DNA of 64,000 nt from Fonsecaea monophora (lineage: Eukaryota; Ascomycota; Eurotiomycetes; Chaetothyriales; Herpotrichiellaceae), in assembly GCF_001642475.1 (NCBI RefSeq), contig NW_019174053.1:30750-94749 (forward strand), read 5' to 3'. The notes beneath the pieces were generated by a model that worked only from the letters and a program-made list of their open reading frames with translations, searched no databases and was not told the origin of the DNA. Positions 44,507 through 55,851 of this stretch are shown one piece after another. A program made the translations under genes and the position numbers. The first letter of the stretch is position 1; each line of letters opens with the position of its first letter.

Positions 44507-45805
44507 CTACACGCGGGGTTTCTTGCGGTACTTTGAAATCAAGTCGTCGCTGAACAGGTGGTTCTCGCCGCCCAGCATGCCCGCCGTCACCATCTCGTCG
44601 TCGACGAGCTCGCGCAGCATCGAGTCCAAAAAGCTGCGTTGTTCCCGGATGAATGCCTTGGTGGCCTTGGTGTCGAAGCGGCGGGCTCGCTTGCCGTCTC
44701 GGATCTCCTTCAGGTGGGCGCGCACGCGCTCCTCCAGCATCTCGAATCGATACTCGGCGTACTGCGAGTAGAGCTCGCGGAGATCCGAGATGGGACGCAC
44801 CGTGGTCAAGACGGTGTCGTCCTTGATGAAGGCAGACTTGGGCCGGAACGAGGTCACCATCGAGATGCGTTCCGTGGTCCCCAGGGCCCGTAAGGCTTGG
44901 TGCTCGATGTAACGACCTTGAAGGACGATGGCATTGCCCTATCATATGTTAGTAAGGTTGACGACGACGATGACGATAGCAACAACAACAAGGACACGGC
45001 AAACAGTTTGCAGTCTGGCTCGGGTGACTTACCATTGCTGGACCGCGGACCTTCATGATCTCGCCAGTCCCCGTCCTCAATGCCGTCTCACCACCCACCA
45101 TGTTGGTGCAGTCACTGAGCATCGTGACACAGACAAAAGGATAGCTGTCTGTGTGCCAGTCGACAATAGGCTGGTCGTCTTCATACGGACACCCCGAAAC
45201 ACCTTCGTCCGCTTCTCGATGCGATTTCTCTTCCAGCGCTTGCTGGACGGCTTCGCTTTGTTCCTTGGTGTTGCTGGAGATGTTGATGTGGGCAATTTCG
45301 AGGTCCATGGCGGGGACTAGTTCGACACCGGCGATCTTGGACACAATCGAGAGGACCTCGGGGCTTCGCCAGGCATCATATACAAATGGTGCATATCTAT
45401 TTTCCATTCGTCAGTACCCTGTCTGCCTCAACGATGATCCTCATGGAATGACACATACTCGGGAGCAAACCCTCGCAGTTGGCAGTGTGCCAGTTCGCTA
45501 GAGTACTTGCAGTTGTCCCACACCGGCTTGCTCAAAACCTCTGCCCTCATCTGCTGAATTGCTTCCGCGGTGAACAAAGGAAAGGGCTCCGACACGGCAT
45601 TTGGTGAGACTCCCATCTCAGAGAATCCTATCTCCTTCATCGTCCATATCTTGTTGGGGGCTTGGTAATTGAGATGCTTCGCAGCGTCAAAGGTAGGTCC
45701 GCTCGGGGCTCTGGGTGCCATATTGCTGAGGTGCAGGTCTGATCGTTTCCTCTTCACGGTGCCAAAGGCTGGTGCTTCTGGAGCAAGAACATCGGCTGAA
45801 GCCAT
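44507..45805 (-). CDS. Fungal 2-oxoglutarate/Fe(II)-dependent dioxygenase family protein
   Basis: Probable oxygenase that couples 2-oxoglutarate decarboxylation to oxidation of an unknown substrate. Exons 45805-45459, 45396-45033 and 44938-44507 give 380 aa; introns are 62 and 94 nt. The iron triad is H197 and D199 in DWHTDSYPFV with distal H250 in RYIEHQALR. R261 (TTERISMV) lies 11 residues after H250, the usual place for the 2-oxoglutarate-binding Arg. GGETALRTGTGE precedes the distal His, as in other members. The N-terminal 110 residues contain a KRKR cluster near residue 18 that could be a nuclear signal. The C-terminal 100 residues are charged helices ending KYRKKPRV. The core residues are intact, so activity is likely. 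No cluster partner genes are next to it. Confidence 0.88.
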
Positions 45806-47815
45806 CTCCCTTGATGATGTCGATTATATGTACTTTGGACGGACCACTAGCAAACAATTGTGACGGGTGGTGACCACTATATAGTGCGAAATGAGCAATC
45901 AAAGCAAACCGGATGACGACCGTTTTGTGAAGAAAGGACAAAAAGGTCAACAAACACTTGATAATCATGGGACGTTTGTACAATCAAGCAAGAGGAGTCA
46001 GAACTTATACCAACGCTCCTTTCAGTCACTCTTCAGCAAACATGGACCCTCCTAGGTAAGGTGTATGTGGCTCCAAGCAGCTTTGAATAGGCCACGCCAA
46101 CATCAGATACCACTAGGAGTCCGGATGAGGTTTGAACCCAGAAAATCCTCCACACTGTCGACTGTTAGCTTATGGAGTCAGATTGTGCAAGTAAAACACA
46201 GTAAAGAATACTCCACCAGATAGGGCAAGGACGGAAAGAAACAGTTCTGGATTGAGGGAAGCAAGACGTCCAACTGCAGGTCAACAACTGTCCACAGCGT
46301 CACAATTCGCTCATAGAGTTGCCCGTCTTATCAGCCGGCCAACAGCCCTTATCATTGATCTGCCTATCGGGAAGGCTTGACTTTTGAAACGCTCGACAGG
46401 TGTGGATCGTGGATAGCTTCCATCGGTCAGGCTATTGCAGGCGCCCTTTGGCGAAAGCTGGGGGATGTCTGCAAAACAGCTTGTGGAGACCATCAGAGTG
46501 CCATCACGACAGACAGACAGACAGACGATTACCTCGTCTTCCACGGATGGAAATTCTTGCTTTGTTTGGATTAAAAACACTGCCCATTGCCTGCTGCATT
46601 CTTCTCGACCCCGGTGACGGACCTGGATCCTGTCATCTTTCACATGTGTCAACGTGCAGCTGTAGGTTTGTCTCTCTGGCCGCGCCGAAGTGCCTTTCGG
46701 ATGTTCTTCCATCCAACGGTTTTGACAACGGTGTAAACAGAGAATGCATATGACATGTGTACATCACCATGGATCACCAAGGTGAGGAACATGGCGGATA
46801 GGTGTCAATTTATGGGACCATAACCGCAATATGTCTGATGAGGCAGCCCAACTTTATGTCGGTGTGACTGGTGAACATCTCTAAAAGGGTTCCTATTATT
46901 CATTTTCCAGCCAACAGCGCACGCAGAGAGGGGTCCGACAGCATCGCTTATTGAACTTGATGGTTGTGGATGACCCCCGCTGTGAGGTGGTGTATGGATC
47001 TGTTGACCAGATATGGTAACGTGCCGGGATGGGCAAGGAGCTGTCTCTGGGCCCTGTGTGCGATCCGTTTGGCCAGAAGACAGAATCCACCTGTGAGAGC
47101 TCGCTGAACCTTGAAGGCATCCTTGCTTGCCCAGTCGACACGGGGAAGTGCGGTCAACAGTTGCAGATGCTTGCACATTGTCAAGGTTTGATATAGGGAT
47201 CGACCATCAAGTGTCCTATGTGCTTTGTGCCGAGCATGGGTGAAGATCGTGAACTGGGAGGGTAGTCAAGGAGCCGTGTAGAACAATCAAAGGGTGCCTG
47301 ATGCAAACCCTGGATTGAACTGCTATTTACGAGTCAGTCACATTTGGTTAGTGGATTGAGCGACGGTCACCCGGAGAAGGATGTGATCACGCTGAGGAGA
47401 GTTCATCTTCCATCCCACAATCCAAAGATAGGTTGATCCTGAAATAAAAGGATAGCACACTAGAAAGATGTGCAAGCAGGGAACGCACTAAGGCCTGGGG
47501 ACAGGTCAGCGGAATTGGAAGTAGCCTGCAATGCTGGTAGACCGCGCTTGGAGGGTGGGAGGGCAGAGGGCTGGAGGGGTAAAAGCAATGATATATTATG
47601 GAGGTGGAGGGCTGGCTTATCGATAACGCAGTTCGGTAAAAGCTTCCCTGTTTGCCCGTTGAGCCTGTTAAGCGCAACAAGGTTAGTGCCGTCTGTGCCT
47701 CACTAAACTCATCCGCCTAGTCGGTATCGCAGGCACGCGGCCAGCAGTGATCGACGCTTTGCATCAAGCACCTGCAGCTACTCTGGCAACGCTTCCCTGT
47801 TCACCAAACATCAAC
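45806..47815. other. Divergent 2.0 kb intergenic region
   Basis: Upstream regions of the dioxygenase (-) and COX23 (+). A TTCAAAC segment on the - strand near 46110-46150 looks like a tRNA T-arm but lacks a matching acceptor stem. A short CAGA run lies near 46510-46530. No gene recognised. Confidence 0.5.
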
Positions 47816-48326
47816 ATGGCGTCTTCTGCGCAATCAGATCAGGCTGCTTCTTCAGAACCACAGATTGATGCTTGGGAGAAATCAAAAGCGACCTTCCAAT
47901 CGTATGCACTTCGCAATAACACGTACAGAGACATGAACCCTGCTAATGTGTGCGCCAGGAAACGAACATCCGAGTATTACGATCCCTGCCAGGAGTTTGC
48001 GAACAGGAGTATAAAATGCATGCACAGGAATAAAGGAGACAGGGAGATGTGCCAGGACTACTTTAAGTGAGTGATCCTATTTGGCGACGGTCGTCGCCAC
48101 AAAAGGGCTGCCTTCATCGAGGTTGGGCAGCGATGGGATGCATGCCTCAACTGCAAAGAAAGCGGTACGGCATGAGGCTAACAGCACGGTCACTCACACA
48201 GAGCCTACCGCGACTGCAAGAAAGAATGGGTATGACAACTCGGTTCCAAGCACATCACGCCAAAACACTGACGAATTTGACCAGACTGCGAAACGGAGAG
48301 CTGAATCGGGCTCGTGGTTCGGGTGA
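47816..48326 (+). CDS. cox23: Cytochrome c oxidase assembly factor Cox23
   Basis: Mitochondrial intermembrane-space twin CX9C protein needed for cytochrome c oxidase assembly and copper handling. Exons 47816-48066, 48202-48229 and 48285-48326 give 106 aa; introns are 135 and 55 nt. The CHCH helix pair is CQEFANRSIKC and CQDYFKAYRDC, each with nine residues between the cysteines, so Mia40-dependent import is expected. WEKSKATFQ precedes the first helix, as in the family. The second exon is only 28 nt. The last exon is a short basic tail (TAKRRAESGS). If intron 2 were retained the protein would end right after KKEWV, so the exact C-terminus is less certain than the core. Confidence 0.9.
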
Positions 48327-48754
48327 TCACTGAGGTCATTTATTGGTATTTTGGGAGCTCTGAGGCGAATATGGGAGGATTGTACAAAAGCAGAATTGAT
48401 ATCTCTGTCAAGGCATAGCGCGGGAGTACATATACATGAAGACCCGAAAGGAATTTCTACTCCAAACCACAGTACGAGAGCTGGTCCCGTACCGGACTAT
48501 ATTGTAAGAATAGGCAAAAAAGCACCAAAGGACGCATCTAAATCTCCTTTAGAGTACTTCTGACTCAGATCCTACGAAAGACCGAGTCTCACTTTGCTGT
48601 AGCCAATACCTGTAGCTTCCCAGATTTCTGTTCCTGCCTGACTCGCAGGGTCACGCAACATTGGATTTCAGCCTTGCCCACACAACTTCCCCGCATCGTA
48701 AACTTCGCGCTCATAATTCCTCCTCGAGGGCACGGGTCCCGTTATTCCCTGAAC
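48327..48754. other. Short intergenic region
   Basis: The 3' flank of COX23 and the promoter of NAA25 on the same strand. No other feature recognised. Confidence 0.6.
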
Positions 48755-51700
48755 ATGTCCGATCCGAGCGTCAGCGAGCGAAGAATACGGCCGATTCAAG
48801 ATGCCGTTGCGAGTGCGAACTGGAAGCAGGCACTGCAACTTTGTGACAAATGGTTCAAGAAAGGTGAACGGTCTGACAGGTTTCTGGTAAGCGTTTCAGT
48901 ATCGCTCACTTCGTAGAATAGCCTTTTCTAACCATGACAGGCCCTGAAAGCCTTCGTCCTGGTGAATCAGCCAGACAAGACCCAATACGATCGAAGCCGG
49001 GAGGAGGTTCTGGACCTCTGCAAGCGTACACCCCCCCTCACAGAACCAGAAGCCATCTACCAACTTCAAAATGCTCTCAAAACCCTGTCGCTACACGAAG
49101 AGAGTCCGAAGCTCTGGGAAAGGGCCCTCAGCGTTAAAAAGGATGACAAGGATTTGTACATGAGATGGCTCAACCAAGCAGTTGCAGACAACAACTGGAA
49201 GAGTGCTCAAAAGGTGTGAACATATAAAACCAAACCAAGCAAAAGACCATCCACCTCAAAACAGCAAGAAGGGACTGGCTGACATGGGGCCATCCGCCAG
49301 GCCACCATGGGTTTGCGGAATTCCTTCTCCAAGGATAGAGACTACGAGTTCTGGAACATCCTCATGTGCCACCTGATCCATATGCAACAAGACCTGCCTG
49401 AAAAGGAGCGCAGCTTGTTTGGAACCCTTGCGTATCGCATGATATCCAAGGCCGCGGAGGCGATACCTAAGAATGAGGTGCGTCTTGAGACCGTTTTCGG
49501 TAGAAGCGTCGAAAGACTTACCGGTCAGCAGGAACAAGCATCTTCTTCCACGAAAGCAATCGCGGAATCGGAAGAAATTGCGTTGCTTGTCCAAGTCTTC
49601 AACGCCACGGGCCATGTCAAAGAGACGGTCAAGCTTTTGCAGGGACAGTCGCTGAACATGCAATCTCGAGTCGGCAAACAGGACCCTCAATTAGTGCTCT
49701 CTCTACTGCTTGATTCTTTGCAGGTATCAGAACAATGGGACGATGCTTTCAAAGTGTGCCAGGATCTGTTGTCCCAGCCAGAACACCAGTCAGACGACCG
49801 TATCTGGGATCTATGGCTGGAGTCACGATCGAAATTACCAGAGGGCAACGGGTAAGGCAGCTGGAAGACAACATATGGCTACATTCCGCTGACATCTACG
49901 CAGGCTAGACACACAATGCAAAGAGCTCCTTGATTCTGTGTGCACCATCAGGCCGATTGTCCGCGCAGCTTACCTCGCGAAGCTGAAGTTTCAGCAGACT
50001 CAGGACGACGAAGCCAAGCAGGACGGTCTACTGCAAACCTGCAAAGACTATTTCGAAGCGTTTTCATCCAAGCCCTTTTGCTTCGATGATCTGAAGAAGC
50101 CTCTCCAACACCTTGACAAGGCTCATTTCGATCAATTCCTGCACACAGTCTCTAGTCATGAGGGGAATCTGGTACGGCTGTTCGGCCTTAAATTGGCGTA
50201 TAGCACACTTCCACCAGATGCATCCAGCTCGGAGCTCCTCGAATTCACGCACAGAGCATTACAATTATACCAGACGTCCTTGTCCGAGAGCCCTCCGTGC
50301 CCAGAAGCAGCCCTCCTGGCAGTTCTCGCAATCCTTCGAATTTCTAGCAGCAAAAACTCGCCTTCGATGGCCCTGTTCGCCGTCATAGTTCTTCAAATCA
50401 CTCGCTTAAAATTCGAAGATTATTACATTCTGACAATCCTGCTGGTTCAGCTCCAGTCCCATCTCGGATTACTTTCTTTAGGTATGGACAACTTTGTGAA
50501 ACTCAGTGTCAAAAATCTGCAGTGGGAAACAGTTGGACATTGGATCCTCACAAGAATATCCTCGTTGCATCCAGCCTCTGTTACGGCCCTGCAGGACGAT
50601 TTTGACCCGCTTTGGGCCGTAGACACAGGACTTACAGTTCTGGAGAATGCGGATAGTGCTTTGGTCAGAGGAATTCGCGAAGGCTTGCGATTCAACAGTT
50701 ACTCAAACATCCAGAACAGCGTGAAGATGAGGTCGGAGATTGAAAGCAGCCTGGTCAAGCAGATCTATGCCATCGAGGAACGGAAGATCCGACGATGGCG
50801 AGGGGAGCCTAATGACCATACAGTCTTGCCACTAACAGATCCTTCGAAACCCCTTGTCGACAAACGAGATTTCGGGTACATGCCTGACTATCGCGAAGAG
50901 GACGGTCAACTGCTGGCGAAGTTTCGATGTGGATCTCTTCCGAAAGAAAGATGGATACACGCCATGGCACTGTTTGACAACATAGCCACTTATCTGAAAG
51001 CAGAGGTGGCATCGCACACTTCCCTGATAGCAACAGCGTACGAGAATCTGAAACAGGCTCAACTCCACGTGTCCTGGCCTGCTACAGAAGACCTATCGGC
51101 GGAAATGACAGAAGCTGAACAAGCCAATCTTACATGCCACAAGATTCTCGCCCAGGCAATAACTTTGTTCAAAGAAGGCAGCATCAGCACGCCTCAGGCA
51201 TCTCAACAGAACACCTCCACATCTCTTTCAGACATCCTTTCCGACCTCAAAACCTGGCTTTCGTCCGCACTCGCGAGCCGCAGGAATAGTACCTCTGGGT
51301 CGATCATTGCAGAGATTCGTGTGCCATCGTGGGAGGATTTGCACGAAAGCTTCACACAACTCGAGACGTTGCAAGTCATTGCAAACCTCACTTCCCTGGT
51401 GACCAAGAAGACCCAAAAGTCCGCGAAATCTTCGAAGGCTGCTTCAGACTGCATCCCCAAGGACCTGATCTCTGAGATACAGTCACTCATCACCGACCTC
51501 GAATCTCAAATCCTTACAGATGTCCGGGAGCTGAAGTCATCAATCAACGAACCCGGCGTGCTGGGCAAACTGGTAGACTTGGGAATGGCACGACGCGGCA
51601 GCGACGCCGAGGGGAGCGATGGTACCGAAGGAGACGCTCTCCCTGGTGGTGAGAAGTGGGAGAATTTGATTGAGAGCATCTGTGACGAAGTCACGATGGA

Positions 51701-51788
51701 GACCATCTGCGGGGAGATCAAGGATAGCTGGGATGATGCACTCGATGGGGTTTTGGGCGGAAAGGGCAAAATTCGGGTTGGAAGATGA
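48755..51788 (+). CDS. mdm20: NatB complex auxiliary subunit Mdm20/NAA25
   Basis: Non-catalytic, ribosome-linked subunit of NatB, which acetylates N-termini starting Met-Asp/Glu/Asn/Gln, including actin and tropomyosin. Exons 48755-48886, 48941-49213, 49301-49851 and 49904-51788 give 946 aa; introns are 54, 87 and 52 nt. It is all helical with TPR-like repeats from the start: RRIRPIQDAVASANWKQAL, then ALKAFVLVNQPDKTQ, then RDYEFWNILMCHLIH. Later parts include RLFGLKLAYSTLPPD and, near residue 640, the conserved DFGYMPDYRE. The first intron follows the codon for Leu44 and all joints are frame-consistent. The catalytic partner NAA20 is not in this window. COX23 lies upstream in tandem, with no evident functional link. 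Confidence 0.93.
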
Positions 51789-52435
51789 GTAGGAGGCCAG
51801 CGAAGACGACCAGGAAAAGGGGTTGAGGATAGAAGAGACGAGAAGCGGGATAAATGGAGAGACGGAGACAAATGGAAGAGAAAAAGCACGGACTACCGAT
51901 TAACAGAGGTACTGAATACTGTATTAGGGCGACTGGGTTCACATTCGTTCGTTGTGCTCTACACTCTATACCTAGGTACCAAGTATGCATCCTGCGATTG
52001 AGAGATTAGAGCTTCCTTTGGCACGTTACAGGAACAGGAGCTGCTGGACACCCTATATGTAGACAGACATATGACATATGTGGGGCGCTCGCTGTCTCCC
52101 TCTCACATACACTCTCTTACTGGATGTAGGTGTTGGTCTGGTGAAGCTCATATTCCGGGTGTACTACACACACAGGTATGCAGAGACAGATATACAGACA
52201 GATAGACAAATAGAGAGCGAGAATGCGGAGGCAAGGGAATCAAGAGAGGCATCACAACGCCCCGAAAGTTTTCCATACGGGAAGAGTAATAGGAACGCCA
52301 TATGCCATTTACCCGTTTTCCTTGTGTGTGCTAGATGCTGTTCGCGCACGTATCCTAACCCTCCGCCCTCCTTCCGCTAGTATGCGTTCTTCACATACAG
52401 GACAGACTCCAGACTCTGCTCGTCGGCCCCGTCAT
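51789..52435. other. Convergent intergenic region
   Basis: Between NAA25 (+) and PUP3 (-). Contains TACCTAGGTACC (51969-51980) and a CAGA/GATA-like simple stretch around 52190-52215. No gene recognised. Confidence 0.6.
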
Positions 52436-53292
52436 TTAGTCTTGCCGCCCCTTCAGGAGTCTCTTGGTCACCTTGTCCTTCTCGATGATGTAGACATGTG
52501 CGCCCCAGCCTGACAAGGCATCTCGATCCACGGCGTTCAGTAGGGCTTGCGAAATGGTTTCAAAAAGGTCCTCCGGTTCCTGGTGACAAGCATCGTTAGA
52601 CTCGACATTGCGGCAAACATGGGGATAAATATACGCCCTGCCGTAGTTTGCATGGCAGATAGACAAGAAGTGGTCTGTAGGGATTGTGCATGGATGTGTC
52701 TCACCAAATCCGGCTCCCATAGTCCTTCACACGTTCCAAACAGCTGATCACTCGCGGTGCCCGCCACGATGAAATCCTTTGCAAAGTCAATGCAGCCTAT
52801 ACTGTCAAACCCGCAGATGAACGGTTTGCCCGTTGTGTGATTTATCCCTGCAAGCACTGGGCTCACAAACCAAGGTCCAAACCGCCGCTCGTACAGTGAA
52901 CTGCTGACCAGGTTGGCCAGTGTCTGGGGTGAAATGTTTCGTTCTTCGCGTAGTCGATACATGTTGACTTTGTACCGGAAGGTGTCACTGACTGTTTGTA
53001 CATCGGTCGCCAGTCCCGTCAAGCCGAGAAAGACACTGGGTGCATAGTTGAATATCTTGGGGAAGTTGTTTGACACGGTCAACGCTTGCATGCCCAGTCG
53101 CAGGTCGCAAGCTATGGCAACGCAGTCCTTTCCGACCATCGCAACACACGCACCACCATCTGAATCACATATTAGATTGTATAGGAGCACGAGGTCAGAA
53201 GAGAGAAGTACTGATATCGAATGGAGAGCTCTGTAGTGGATTGGTTAGCATTGAAGAGCGACTGTTTTCTGACGATGAGGATTGCTTACCAT
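52436..53292 (-). CDS. pup3: 20S proteasome subunit beta-3 (Pup3)
   Basis: Structural, non-catalytic beta-ring subunit of the 20S core particle. Exons 53292-53290 (the ATG alone), 53230-53212, 53159-52705 and 52579-52436 give 206 aa; introns are 59, 52 and 125 nt. The N-terminus becomes MSSPFDINGGACVAMVGKDC, as in other fungal Pup3 proteins. It lacks the processed Gly-Thr site of active beta subunits. Family blocks include ACDLRLGMQALTVSNNFPKI, FLGLTGLATDVQTV, and GFDSIGCIDFAKDFIVAGTA. The first coding exon holds only the start codon and exon 2 only 19 nt, so automatic annotation is likely to start this gene wrongly. It is divergent from the UBX gene. Confidence 0.94.
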
Positions 53293-53869
53293 CCTGCAGA
53301 CGAGAAAGATTCAAGTAAAGGAGAAGGAATAGGATTAAGACAAGCAATTAACAGGGCGTTGAGTCAAACGGCGGATGTAAGTGACAGGATCTGGATAACT
53401 ATCGATCTCAAAAGGCCGGAGAGGGATGCGCAGGCACAAAATGCAAACGCGTTTCCGCAGGCACGAGGCTGATGCTCAACTGAGGCTAGTGAGGCTCAAA
53501 CTGGAGAAGCTGGCGCTAGAAGCTACAGGGGCCAATAGGCGGCAGTCTTACCTAATTCCTCCGCCATGACGCTTGGTGACGCCGACCTTTTTGCCTGCGG
53601 CACGCCTGCACACGCCTATGATGGCCATCTTTCGCCGCTACTGGATGGTTAGTAAAGCTGCAACAGCATCCAACACATTCCATGATATGGATAGCAGCCT
53701 GCAACCCCATCTGGGTGGATGAACACTTTCTAGCCACTTCTACCAAACACTCTATTCAACTTACAAAGCCCGACCATTACAGCTGCTATCCAGACCATCC
53801 AACTCCCTCCAAACATAAGAGTTATCCCCTCCACGCAACCCCACCAGGCTGTCGCCCTGACGATCGAAA
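53293..53869. promoter_or_regulatory. Divergent promoter region shared by PUP3 and the UBX gene
   Basis: The 577 bp gap must hold both promoters and leaders. I do not see the canonical proteasome element GGTGGCAAA on either strand. A 26-codon frame on the PUP3 strand is listed separately. Confidence 0.6.
53548..53628 (-). other. Possible upstream ORF before PUP3 (26 codons)
   Basis: ATG-started, basic peptide (MAIIGVCRRAAGKKVG...) ending in TAA, about 260 nt above the PUP3 ATG on the same strand. Its last codons overlap an ATTAG/GTAAGA site that could be a leader donor. Whether it is transcribed is unknown. Confidence 0.3.
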
Positions 53870-55431
53870 ATGGCTTCTCACGTAGTGGTGATCGACTCGA
53901 CGGCTCGAAGAGCCACAATCAAGACTACCCCGGGTAAGAACTTGAGTGAGGTTCTAGAAGAGGCGTGCACGAAATTGGGAGTCAACGCCGCTCAATATGG
54001 TTTGAAGTACGTTTCATCCTATGGATGCCTGCGCACACCCAGGTTGACTGATAGTTACTTTGCAGGCATAATAACAAACCCGTCGACCTCTCCAGAACGA
54101 TTCGCCTCTCGGGTCTTTCCTCAGGCGCAAAACTAGAACTGGTCCAACTCTCTAAATCGGCCGGCGTCGTCTCAATAGCCCTACAATTGCCGGAATCAGA
54201 AGCACGAGGTGTACCCAACGCCAGGCTTACAGACAAGTTTCCCAGTTCGACCACATTATGGCTTGTGCTCAGGAAGTTCGAGGCCGGCGTTGCGGGCGGG
54301 GGTACTCCCAGTACTCGGAATTTCACTGCCAGAGGGGTACCATCAGCAAGCCAGGGCAGTTCGGGTGGTGGCAGACTGTATTATGAACAGCCGGTGATAC
54401 AGGTCATGAACAGAGAATTGGCGTCGTTTACGGACCTGCAAAAATCTCTGGCACAACTGGGTCTCAACAGCGGTACAGCTCTCTTGAGGCTGAGTTTTCG
54501 GACAACTGAAACTCCGCTAGAAGAGGCCATGGCGCAGATACAAAGCTATTTCGAATCGGTCGAGGGAACAGTTGCTCAACCGCCGCGCCAACAAGAGACT
54601 TCGGCTTCAAGTGAGCCACAAACTGGATCGGCCGAGACTCAGCCAGAGTGGAATGAGGAGAGACCCTCGCAGCTCCCCCCCCAAGCCCAAGAAGAAACAT
54701 CAACATCATTACCTTCACAACCTGAAACTTCGAGTTCGTCAACGAGTCGTCCGGTCTCCGTATTCCGGCCGCCGAGCTCATCCACTCCTTCGGCCGCCCT
54801 CATGTCTCACAACGAAGCAGACTATACCCCCACAGTTGAACACGCCCAGGTCCACCAAAAACTGCTACAGCAGAACTCAAGAAATGTGCGGCTACCGACA
54901 GAAGCCGAGCTTGCAGCCCAAGCTCAAGAGGAAGCAGCCAAGTGGGCTGCGGTAAAGGAAGTCGAGATAAAGGTTCGATTCCCCGACCAGAGTGCGGTTA
55001 GCGCCAGATTTGAGCAGGGCGACACCGCAGCGGATCTGTACAACTTTGTACGAGAGTGTCTGGAGGAGCAATACCGAACGGAGCCTTTCATGCTTCGAAA
55101 TCCAGGTATCAGAGGAAAGAATGAAATCATTCCAGACGACAGCGCGAAGAAACTAATCAAAGATCTTCAGCTCAAAGGGCGAGTGCTAGTCACATTTCAA
55201 TGGGATGACCATAAGGCCAGTCTTCAAGCGAGGAGCATAAAGTCTGTACTGAAGGTGGAGTTGAGGGAGCAGGCCCAGGAAGTGAAAGTGCAGGATCTCC
55301 CAACTGTGGATGTCGAGGCTGACGAAGAGCCTGGTATCAAGGTCAATCTGGGGACTAAGGACACAAGCGAGGGACCCGGGGATGGCAAGAAAAGGCTGCC
55401 AAAGTGGCTGAAGGGTTTGGGCAAGAAATAG
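53870..55431 (+). CDS. UBX-domain protein of the TUG/ASPSCR1 type
   Basis: Probable Cdc48/p97 cofactor, similar to yeast Ubx4 and mammalian TUG. Exons 53870-54006 and 54066-55431, with a 59 nt intron, give 500 aa. The N-terminal ubiquitin-like domain (about 1-80) has VVVIDSTARRATIKTTPG and NNKPVDLSRTIRLSGL, followed by GAKLELVQLSKSA. A second ubiquitin-like segment, about 85-195, contains FTDLQKSLAQLGLNSGTALL. A Ser/Pro/Gln linker follows (about 200-300). The UBX domain is about 343-425: EIKVRFPDQSAVSARFEQGD, YNFVRECL, EPFMLRNPG. The tail is basic and ends WLKGLGKK. The FPR-like loop of typical UBX domains is not evident, so p97 binding mode may differ. Divergent from PUP3. Confidence 0.9.
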
Positions 55432-55851
55432 TCCACCTCAACAAGAACAAACGCGCCGGACTTCTGGAGTCTGAATCACATGTGATACCTTTGAAGCTTG
55501 GAATGCGCACCGCTCAGACAAAATCCAACACAGACTTCTCGTTGTGGGGTTATAGACAGGGAGAATATCCCTGTGTAGTTGCACACTCGCCCTTAGCTTT
55601 GTTGGCCAGGTGAGTACGATACAACAGGTACCTACCAAGTACATCAGGATGTTCAGCCTCGTCAAAAAAGCTGGGTTATCTCCGACAAGCTCCGACGCTA
55701 GTAACCTGCCGAGGATCCCCCGCCCACAATCGCATTTTCAGTTTTGACAAGCAGCCCGCACCGAAACTGGGATTGGGAACTATCTCACCAAGTTCAAGTC
55801 TACAACGCCCGTCTACAATCTCCCCCGTCGATCGATTTCGAACTCTTCAAG
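55432..55851. promoter_or_regulatory. Promoter region of RPL38
   Basis: The 3' flank of the UBX gene and the RPL38 promoter and leader. The 120 bases before the ATG are pyrimidine-rich in part, usual for ribosomal protein genes. No other gene seen. Confidence 0.5.

Noticed and set aside
46105..46165. tRNA-like T-arm (GGGTTCAAACC on the - strand)
   Set aside because: The T-loop fits and the stem pairs partly, but no 5' strand of the acceptor stem complementary to the segment after the T-arm lies within about 90 bases, and no anticodon arm forms clearly.
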